A stretch of 38,668 nt of DNA. It comes from Wolinella sp052173415 (lineage in GTDB: Bacteria > Campylobacterota > Campylobacteria > Campylobacterales > Helicobacteraceae). The stretch lies in NCBI GenBank assembly GCA_052173415.1, contig JBQMYQ010000013.1:1-38668 (forward strand), in the 5' to 3' direction. Both the position numbers and the translations under genes were made by a program. Below the pieces are notes generated by a model. That model saw only the letters and a list, made by a program, of their open reading frames with translations. It was not told the origin of the DNA and did not search any database. Shown here in pieces: positions 32,984 through 38,668 of the stretch; position 1 is the stretch's first letter, and every line of letters begins with the position of its first letter.

Positions 32984-35900
32984 ATGAAACTGCAATTTAA
33001 ACATCAAAAATTTCAAGCCGATGCCGCTAAAGCCGTGGTTGATGTATTCGCTGGACAGCCATATCTAACGCCAACCTATATGATAGATAAAGGGGATTAT
33101 CAGTTTATAGAGTTTAAAGAGGAAATTACTGGCTGGAGCAATCAAAAAATCGTTCTAAACAATAAAATCATCTTAGAAAATATACAAAAAATACAAAGAG
33201 ATAATCAAATCAAGCCTTCCGCCAAACTAGAAGGTAAATACAATCTAACAATCGAAATGGAAACAGGAGTCGGCAAAACCTACACCTATATTAAGACGAT
33301 GTTTGAGCTAAATAAACACTATGGCTGGAGCAAATTTATCATCGTCGTGCCAAGTATTGCTATACGTGAGGGCGTGTATAAGTCGTTTTCGATGACACAG
33401 GAGCATTTCGCCGAAGAATACGGCAAAAAAGTTCGCTTTTTTATCTACAATTCCGCTCAGCTTACCCAAATCGATCAGTTTGCATCGGATAGCTCTATAA
33501 ACGTTATGATTATAAATTCTCAAGCCTTTAATGCAAAAGGAAAAGACGCAAGGCGAATTCACATGGAGCTTGATGGGTTTCATTCTCGCAGACCAATCGA
33601 TATAATTGCCAAGACAAATCCTATCGTTATAATCGATGAGCCCCAATCCGTAGAAGGCGCACAGACAAAGGAAAACTTAAAACAATTTAATCCGCTAATG
33701 ACGCTTCGATATTCCGCTACACATAAAAGCGATAGTATCTACAATATGATCTACCGCCTAGACGCTATGGAGGCATATAATAAGCGTCTCGTTAAAAAAA
33801 TCGCAGTCAAAGGTATCACAGAATCAGGTAGCACGGCTACGCAAAGTTATGTATATCTTGAGGGCATCAATCTCTCAAAATCAGTACCAACCGCTACGAT
33901 TGAGTTTGATCACAAAGGCAAAAATGGTATCCGCAAGATCACAAAAAAAGTAAGCGAGAAATACAATCTATACGATAACTCAGGTCAATTAGAAGAGTAC
34001 AAACATGGCTTTATTATCTCAAAAATCGACGGGCGCGATAGCTCTGTGGAATTTCTTAATGGCATTAAAATTTACGCCGGAGATGTTATCGGTAGTGTAA
34101 GTGAGGATCAGCTTCGCCGAATACAGATAAGAGAGACTATTATTTCGCACATTCAAAGAGAGCGTGAGCTATTTGATAGAGGCATCAAAGTACTTTCCCT
34201 ATTTTTTATCGATGAAGTAGCTAAATATAGGCAATATAATGAAACAGGCGAAGAGATAAACGGCACATATGCTGGTATTTTTGAAGAAGAATACAAAGAT
34301 ATTACGCAAAATTTAGAGCTTGATACAAACGAGGATAATTACGCAGAGTATCTTAAATTTATATCAGCTAAAAGCACGCATGCGGGGTATTTTTCTATTG
34401 ATAAAAAAGGCAAAATGATCGACTCTAAAGTATCGGGTAAAGAGACAACGACTGATGATGTTGATGCGTATGATCTTATCATGAAAAATAAAGAACTTTT
34501 GCTTGATTGCGATCCAAAGATATCTCCGGTTAGATTTATATTTTCTCACTCTGCGCTTCGTGAAGGCTGGGATAACCCTAATGTATTTCAAATTTGCACT
34601 CTAAAGCAAAGCACAAGTCAAACAAGAAAGCGTCAAGAGGTCGGCCGTGGGCTTAGGCTTTGTGTGAATAAAAATGGTGAGCGCATGGATACTAACGTGC
34701 TTGGAAATGATGTCCATAATGTAAATTTGCTTACCATAATCGCTAGTGAAAGCTATGATAGTTTTGCTAAAGCTCTTCAAAGTGAGCTTGCCGAGATTGT
34801 CGCGGATAGACCAAAAGCGGTGACACCTGAGCTGTTTATCAATAAAGCAATCACCGATTTAAATGGCAATAGCGATACGATAACTAACGATACCGCTAGA
34901 GAAATATACGTTTGCTTACGCACGGAAGGCTATATAGACAAACAAGGATCGCTAACTGATAAATATTATGAAGATAAGGCAAATGCCAATATAAAACTTG
35001 CCGATGAAGTAGCCGATTTTTCGCAATCTGTTATCGCGATTATCGATTCTGTTTATGATAGCAAAGCGATGATGCCTGAAGATGCACGTAAAAATAACGT
35101 TGAGCTCTTAGTTGATGAAGAAAAACTTGCTATGCCTGAATTTAAGAAGCTGTGGAACAAGATCAACTCAAAATCCGTATATGTTGTTAATTTTGATACG
35201 AATGAGCTTATAAAAAAGGCAATTGCGTCTTTGGATAAAAATTTGCATGTTTCAAAAATTTACTTTAGAGTTGAAACAGGAGCAATGGAACAAATCAGCT
35301 CAAAAGAAGAGTTAAAGTCTGGGGAATTATTCATCAAAGAAGAAGCAAAAAATCACAATCACACAACAGCCCTAAATTCAAACATCAAATATGACTTAAT
35401 AGGAAAATTAGTAGATGAGACAGAGCTTACAAGAAAGGACATTATCCAAATTCTTCAAGGCATAAAACCTGAAACGTTTGAAAAATTTAAGTCAAATCCT
35501 GAGGAATTTATCATAAAAACAGCCACTCTTATAAACGATGAAAAGGCGACTGCGATTGTAGAACACATTACTTATAATGCGCTAGATGAAAAATACGATA
35601 CTGCGGTTTTTACAGATCCTACAATAAAAGCTCAGCTGGGCAAAAATGCGCTCAAAACAAAAAAGCACCTTTACGATCATGTTGTATATGATTCGGCTAA
35701 TGAAAAAGCTTTTGCAATGGAGCTAGATACAAGCAATGATGTTGCCGTTTATGTTAAGCTTCCAAACGGCTTTTATATAAATACACCTGTTGGAAAATAC
35801 AATCCCGACTGGGCTATCGCGTTTTATGAGGGCGATATTAAGCATATTTATTTTGTCGCAGAAACAAAAGGATCCATGAGCTCTATGCAACTTCGCCAAA

Positions 35901-36016
35901 TCGAAGAGTCTAAAATTCACTGCGCAAAGGAGCATTTTAAGGCTATTAGTAATGCTAGCGTGGTCTATGATGTGGTAGATAGCTATAAATCACTACTGGA
36001 TAAAGTTATGAGATAA
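32984..36016 (+). CDS. res: Type III restriction endonuclease subunit (Res)
   Basis: Res is the ATP-driven motor and nuclease that, with Mod, cuts DNA carrying two unmethylated sites. The 1,010 aa show the superfamily 2 helicase motifs: Walker A ETGVGKT (93-99), DEPQ (218-221, in place of DEAH), SATHK, and QEVGRGLR of motif VI near 550. The C-terminal nuclease has PDW (about 941-943) and ETKG (about 959-962), a PD-(D/E)xK site. All key residues are present, so it looks active. The composition is AT-rich like mod and unlike the core genes. RBS GGAG lies before the ATG. Confidence 0.93.
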   Translation: MKLQFKHQKFQADAAKAVVDVFAGQPYLTPTYMIDKGDYQFIEFKEEITGWSNQKIVLNNKIILENIQKIQRDNQIKPSAKLEGKYNLTIEMETGVGKTYTYIKTMFELNKHYGWSKFIIVVPSIAIREGVYKSFSMTQEHFAEEYGKKVRFFIYNSAQLTQIDQFASDSSINVMIINSQAFNAKGKDARRIHMELDGFHSRRPIDIIAKTNPIVIIDEPQSVEGAQTKENLKQFNPLMTLRYSATHKSDSIYNMIYRLDAMEAYNKRLVKKIAVKGITESGSTATQSYVYLEGINLSKSVPTATIEFDHKGKNGIRKITKKVSEKYNLYDNSGQLEEYKHGFIISKIDGRDSSVEFLNGIKIYAGDVIGSVSEDQLRRIQIRETIISHIQRERELFDRGIKVLSLFFIDEVAKYRQYNETGEEINGTYAGIFEEEYKDITQNLELDTNEDNYAEYLKFISAKSTHAGYFSIDKKGKMIDSKVSGKETTTDDVDAYDLIMKNKELLLDCDPKISPVRFIFSHSALREGWDNPNVFQICTLKQSTSQTRKRQEVGRGLRLCVNKNGERMDTNVLGNDVHNVNLLTIIASESYDSFAKALQSELAEIVADRPKAVTPELFINKAITDLNGNSDTITNDTAREIYVCLRTEGYIDKQGSLTDKYYEDKANANIKLADEVADFSQSVIAIIDSVYDSKAMMPEDARKNNVELLVDEEKLAMPEFKKLWNKINSKSVYVVNFDTNELIKKAIASLDKNLHVSKIYFRVETGAMEQISSKEELKSGELFIKEEAKNHNHTTALNSNIKYDLIGKLVDETELTRKDIIQILQGIKPETFEKFKSNPEEFIIKTATLINDEKATAIVEHITYNALDEKYDTAVFTDPTIKAQLGKNALKTKKHLYDHVVYDSANEKAFAMELDTSNDVAVYVKLPNGFYINTPVGKYNPDWAIAFYEGDIKHIYFVAETKGSMSSMQLRQIEESKIHCAKEHFKAISNASVVYDVVDSYKSLLDKVMR

Positions 36017-36154
36017 GTATTATTCAAAACTGCTACAAACTACAGCCTGCAAAAATGGTGTAAAGTCATTTTATTGGCTACATTTCTATCCCCATACCAT
36101 CTTTGCCGGCTATTTTTGTAAAGTTTTCTTTAAAATCAAAGTGTATAATTTTGC

Positions 36155-36213
36155 TTTACACTTTTTTACAAAAACTTTATACAATTTTACAGAATCTTTA
36201 CACATCGTTTACA
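36155..36213 (+). repeat. Phased array of TTTACA words in a gene-free stretch
   Basis: TTTACA occurs at 36155, 36165, 36186, 36197 and 36208, with a TATACA variant at 36178. Steps are 10 or 11 bases except around the variant (13 and 8), so the copies lie on one DNA face. The reverse word TGTAAAG lies further left at 36059-36065 and 36117-36123, facing the CTTTACA copies. No open frame occupies 36017-36495. The array may be binding sites for a transposase, replication initiator or regulator. Nothing in sequence names the protein. Confidence 0.55.
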
Positions 36214-36391
36214 AGCTCGTTAAATAGGCGTTTAAGAGGTTTTAAGAGCCTCTCAGTCATCTTTGCGCTTCCCTGTCAATTTTTGTCGCCTCGCCCCTGC
36301 TAATCCCCCTATTTTACGCCTTTTTACGCCCTGTTTTTACCTTTTACACTCTTTGGAGCATTCTCGCTTAAGGTTTGGCGAGAAAATTACC

Positions 36392-36468
36392 GACTAACGA
36401 ACATTTTTGGGAGACTAACGAACATTTTTCATAAGAGAAACGAACATTTTGTCCGACTAAGGAACATT
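36392..36468 (+). repeat. Four direct repeats of GACTAACGAACATTTTT, spaced about 21 bases
   Basis: Copies start at 36392 (exact), 36413 (exact, 17 bases), 36435 (GAGAAACGAACATTTT) and 36455 (GACTAAGGAACATT), steps of 21, 22 and 20 bases, two helical turns each. They end 28 bases from the stop codon of the repressor gene. The layout is iteron-like: candidates are transposase sites at the left end of a Mu-like phage, replication iterons, or repressor sites. The first is suggested by the repressor and divergent small gene that follow. Confidence 0.75.
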
Positions 36469-36495
36469 ACAAAAATTTTAACGATACAAGACTAA

Positions 36496-37146
36496 TTAAA
36501 AAAGCTTTATTTTACTTCTCACAACTCCGATAATCTTTAAACACTCCAATCTTTCAGGCGTATTAATCTCTATCGGTAGATATTCTTTGTTTTCACTCTC
36601 TAGCCTTACCCACTCACTAAAGGGCTCTTTGTGCAGCCTCTTTACGTATAGCTCTCCGTTGATATTCGCAATGACAGTATCGCCATTTCGAGCGTCCGTC
36701 TCGCGCTCAACAATAATATATTCGCCATCTTGTATCAAGGGAAGCATAGAATCGCCACTGACTCTAATAATGTCAAGTTTTTTAAAGCAGGTAATTCCTA
36801 ATACTTTTTCTAAAAATGCGCGTCCAAGCGTCATGGGCGTTGGTCTTGTATCGCTGTTCTCAGTCCCATACCCCGCAGAGGCGTATATGTCTTCGTAGAG
36901 GTTGAGCACGACCATATCAGAGGCTAAATTTTGAGGCGCATTATCATAGCTCTCGTCCTCTCCGTATACTATATATTCCATCGATACATTAGCCAAACGG
37001 GCAATTTTCGCCATTACCTTTACAGGTGCGTCTCTTTCTCCGCTCTCGTAGCGGAGGTATGTTGTCTTTGGAATCGCCAGCCTCTTGCAAAATTCATCTT
37101 GAGACAACCCCATACGGGTTCTAATTTCTTTAATTTTATTATCCAT
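36496..37146 (-). CDS. CI-type repressor: XRE helix-turn-helix plus S24 autocleavage domain
   Basis: This 216-aa phage-type repressor has an N-terminal HTH (about 5-60, IKEIRTRMGLSQDEFCKRL). The C-terminal LexA/S24 domain (about 95-216) has the cleavage site Ala91-Gly92 in YASAGYG, the serine nucleophile Ser133 in SGDSM and the base Lys169 in LYVKRL. It should bind operators as a dimer and cut itself when RecA is activated by DNA damage, inducing the element. It is transcribed toward the iterons and is divergent from the small HTH gene, the usual lysogeny switch. The start codon is ATG at 37146. Confidence 0.88.
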   Translation of the reverse strand: MDNKIKEIRTRMGLSQDEFCKRLAIPKTTYLRYESGERDAPVKVMAKIARLANVSMEYIVYGEDESYDNAPQNLASDMVVLNLYEDIYASAGYGTENSDTRPTPMTLGRAFLEKVLGITCFKKLDIIRVSGDSMLPLIQDGEYIIVERETDARNGDTVIANINGELYVKRLHKEPFSEWVRLESENKEYLPIEINTPERLECLKIIGVVRSKIKLF

Positions 37147-37161
37147 TTAGCCACCATATTC

Positions 37162-37192
37162 TTGACATTGTTATCCAAGCTACGCCAATACT
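37162..37192 (+). promoter_or_regulatory. Putative early promoter between repressor and small HTH gene
   Basis: A consensus TTGACA (37162-37167) is followed after 19 bases by AATACT (37187-37192). Downstream, TTAAT and ATTAA arms (37193-37212) form an imperfect inverted repeat that may be an operator. Position in the divergent gap, not experiment, suggests control by the repressor. Confidence 0.4.
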
Positions 37193-37213
37193 TTAATCGA
37201 TCACTGCATTAAC

Positions 37214-37411
37214 TTGCAAGCATTTAGCGACAAGCACGGGCTGGATCGCCCGACGCTTTCAAAGGTCCTGCATGGGAAACTGACGTGTGAAGTCAATAGA
37301 GCCGGTGCAGAGGGCAAGACAGCCAAGGTCGCGAGGGTGTTATGGGAGATTGGCGCATGGAGCGGAGAGAAGCCAAAAGTGCTTCAGAAGCTGGAGTGTA
37401 AAGCGAAGTGA
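37214..37411 (+). CDS. Small helix-turn-helix protein divergent from the repressor
   Basis: This is a 65-aa basic protein. The stretch FSDKHGLDRPTLSKVLHGKL fits an XRE-like recognition helix (STLSKVL-type turn), then NRAGAEGKTAKVARVL. In frame there is no ATG. The TTG at 37214 is the likeliest start, and the frame is open ten codons further up without a start. It could be a Cro- or Ner-like early regulator of the element, or a truncated remnant. Its GC is higher than that of the restriction cassette. Confidence 0.55.
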   Translation: MQAFSDKHGLDRPTLSKVLHGKLTCEVNRAGAEGKTAKVARVLWEIGAWSGEKPKVLQKLECKAK

Positions 37412-37515
37412 AAAGAGAGCTTGAGGGAATTTTGGGGATTTGCGATGTATGTAGAAACAAAAATCGCATCGATAATTTACGGGATAACCGCCCGAGCTAT
37501 CAGGATTGCGTGTGA
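37408..37515 (+). CDS. Possible 35-aa zinc-finger-like peptide
   Basis: A GTG overlapping the preceding stop (GTGA) opens 35 codons with a CDVC pair (residues 12-15) and a further Cys at 34. Phage early regions often carry such peptides. Only translational overlap and the cysteines support it. Confidence 0.3.
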   Translation: MKRELEGILGICDVCRNKNRIDNLRDNRPSYQDCV

Positions 37516-37626
37516 GCGCAAATCCTCACGATACAAGTATAAATAATTGCCTCTATGCTTGCGGGAATGCCGAAAACGGAACGCTGGACTTTGCCTCTGC
37601 AACACTGCAGAGAGTGGCGGGATAAG

Positions 37627-38460
37627 ATGACCTGCGCCCCACTCCCGTTTTTCGGACAAAAACACGCCTTTTTAAAGCCTTTTTGCGAGTGTTTGAAAGG
37701 CTTTAGCCCCTATGCCACCTACCTGGACCTTTTTGGAGGGAGCGGGCTGCTCTCACACACCATCAAGCAAACCTACCCGAGAGCGCGCGTCCTCTACAAC
37801 GACCACGATAACTTCAACAGGCGTCTGGAAAATCTTGAGCATACAAATAAAATCATTAAGGAGCTCCGAGAGTATGGGATACAAAAGGGGTTTAAACATG
37901 CCCAAAGACTGGAAAAAGAGGATCGCGCGGGGGTGAGCGCAATCCTGCGCACCCGCGAGGAGCGCGGGGAATTTATCGACTATGCCACACTAGGCGCGAG
38001 CCTGCTCTTCAGCGCACGGAGGGTTCGGAGCCTCAAAGAGCTGATGAGCGGGTCGATTTATTGGCGCATAAATAAGACAAACTACCCGCACATTCACACC
38101 TATCTTCAGGGAGTAGAGCGTGTGAGCGGGGATTTTCGCGCCGTGTATGGGGCGCACAAGGACGCACACGACCTCGTGCTTGTGTGCGACCCTCCCTACC
38201 TCTCCACGCTCCAAAATGCCTATGGCAAAGAGTGGTTTAGGGTCGAGGAGTTCCTTGTTTTAATGGATATCATAGAGAAGCACCCTTTTATCTTCTTTAG
38301 CTCGGAGCGAAGCGAATTTTACCCGCTGGTAAAACATCTGACACATAGGGGCATTAACGGCGGAAGCCTCATAAACATTGTGCCCTATGCGCAAAAAACA
38401 AGTGCACTCACAGCTAACGCACGCTATGTCGATCATCTCTATTACAGCCTCGGGGCGTGA
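37627..38460 (+). CDS. D12-class adenine-specific DNA methyltransferase
   Basis: This is a 277-aa Dam-like N6-adenine methyltransferase of the alpha class. FFGQK is at 8-12 (motif X), the AdoMet site DLFGGSG at 34-40 and the catalytic DPPY at 188-191. FFSSERSEF lies later. The ATG at 37627 starts just before motif X as is usual. An ATG at 37555 would add 24 residues with no conserved content. No endonuclease gene lies next to it, so it is an orphan methylase, as commonly carried by phages to evade restriction. A terminator follows directly. Confidence 0.85.
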   Translation: MTCAPLPFFGQKHAFLKPFCECLKGFSPYATYLDLFGGSGLLSHTIKQTYPRARVLYNDHDNFNRRLENLEHTNKIIKELREYGIQKGFKHAQRLEKEDRAGVSAILRTREERGEFIDYATLGASLLFSARRVRSLKELMSGSIYWRINKTNYPHIHTYLQGVERVSGDFRAVYGAHKDAHDLVLVCDPPYLSTLQNAYGKEWFRVEEFLVLMDIIEKHPFIFFSSERSEFYPLVKHLTHRGINGGSLINIVPYAQKTSALTANARYVDHLYYSLGA

Positions 38461-38490
38461 GGCGCACCTATCTTTTGTGTGCACCTCACG
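38456..38490 (+). terminator. Strong terminator after the methyltransferase gene
   Basis: Left arm 38456-38467 pairs with right arm 38479-38490: seven base pairs (CGTGAGG with CCTCACG), one C/A mismatch, then four more (GCAC with GTGC), over an 11-base loop. CGTGTTTT follows. It overlaps the stop codon of the methyltransferase. Confidence 0.7.
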
Positions 38491-38614
38491 CGTGTTTTAA
38501 AAGAGCTTGTAAAATCTCCCCGCAAAAGAGCGCGCGGCTACTCTTTGGTTTTTCTCACAACTTCGCTCCACTTGCATGCGCCAAAGCAAAATCCTCCACC
38601 ACAACAGCGCAAAT

Positions 38615-38631
38615 CCCCCCCCCAAAAAAAA
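38615..38631. repeat. Homopolymer tract C9A8 near the right edge
   Basis: Nine C followed by eight A. On the minus strand this is T8G9 inside an open frame that reads GGGICAVVVEDFALAHASGAK to a stop at about 38574, with a GTG at about 38655 that would give a 33-aa hydrophobic peptide. It may be a slippage site in the 3' end of a gene beyond the edge. The stretch 38500-38668 otherwise shows no supportable gene. Confidence 0.4.
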
Positions 38632-38668
38632 GAAAATAAAAAAAGAAAAGCCTCACGGCGGATTTAAG

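Noticed and set aside
36130..36300. 66-aa open frame within the repeat stretch
   Set aside because: Low-complexity translation of the TTTACA array with no start signal; the repeats explain the sequence better.
36100..36480. CRISPR array
   Set aside because: The repeats are 17 bases with 4-5 bases between them and no unique spacers of 30 bases; iteron-like instead.
38457..38667. 60- and 62-aa plus-strand open frames at the right edge
   Set aside because: Translations of the terminator and the homopolymer tract; no ribosome-binding site or conserved content.

Overview
The window comes from a Campylobacterota (epsilonproteobacterial) chromosome, most likely a Helicobacter or close relative of moderate GC. 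Pointers are the rpmB neighbour of an HpKchA-type potassium channel (the same pairing as in H. pylori), a relic of a Helicobacter cysteine-rich (Hcp, Sel1-repeat) protein, a sigma-28 promoter of the H. pylori type, and clpS-clpA-aat and lysA-pheA blocks as in other Campylobacterota. No rRNA, tRNA, CRISPR array or insertion sequence was seen.

Region by region. (1) 1-7734: a minus-strand gene leaves the left edge. Facing away from it is a plus-strand housekeeping run: murG, alaS, ccoS, a thioredoxin-reductase-like flavoprotein, rpmB, the K+ channel gene and argJ. (2) 7735-9680: a small DUF465 protein, then a calcium-binding-repeat protein behind a FliA-type promoter, ending in three consecutive inverted repeats. 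(3) 9686-17383, minus strand: lysA, pheA and then a giant AT-richer gene (1,803 codons if read through) encoding two glycosyltransferase-like domains, a pseudokinase-like domain, a methyltransferase, two more glycosyltransferase domains and a SLOG/LOG-type domain. An in-frame amber codon cuts it inside the last glycosyltransferase domain. (4) 17480-30020: a membrane-anchored hypothetical protein, bioD, the N-degron operon clpS-clpA-aat with a DUF815 ATPase, galU, a second membrane protein resembling the first, murA, a ThiF-like E1 enzyme, a response-regulator diguanylate cyclase, gapA (minus), a Bax-inhibitor-1 protein, thiD2 and hemD. (5) 30021-36016: a poly-G tract, a decayed Hcp gene, and an AT-rich type III restriction-modification cassette (frameshifted DUF4391 gene, mod, res). 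(6) 36017-38668: two arrays of short repeats, an S24/CI-type repressor with a divergently transcribed small HTH gene, and a D12-class adenine methyltransferase. This looks like the early-control end of a prophage or integrative element that continues past the right edge.

A genome-wide texture is visible by eye. The hexamer GGAATC/GATTCC, often within GCGGGAATCG, is about eight to ten times more frequent than chance in the core genes and also sits in intergenic hairpins. It is nearly absent from the type III cassette and the element at the right end, so it separates native from acquired DNA and may be an uptake-like or other DNA-level signal.

Together the core genes cover peptidoglycan precursors (murG, murA, and lysA supplying lysine from diaminopimelate), translation (alaS, rpmB), amino acids (argJ, pheA, lysA), cofactors (bioD, thiD2, hemD), regulated proteolysis, c-di-GMP signalling and respiration assembly (ccoS). 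The accessory part concerns surface glycan chemistry and DNA modification.
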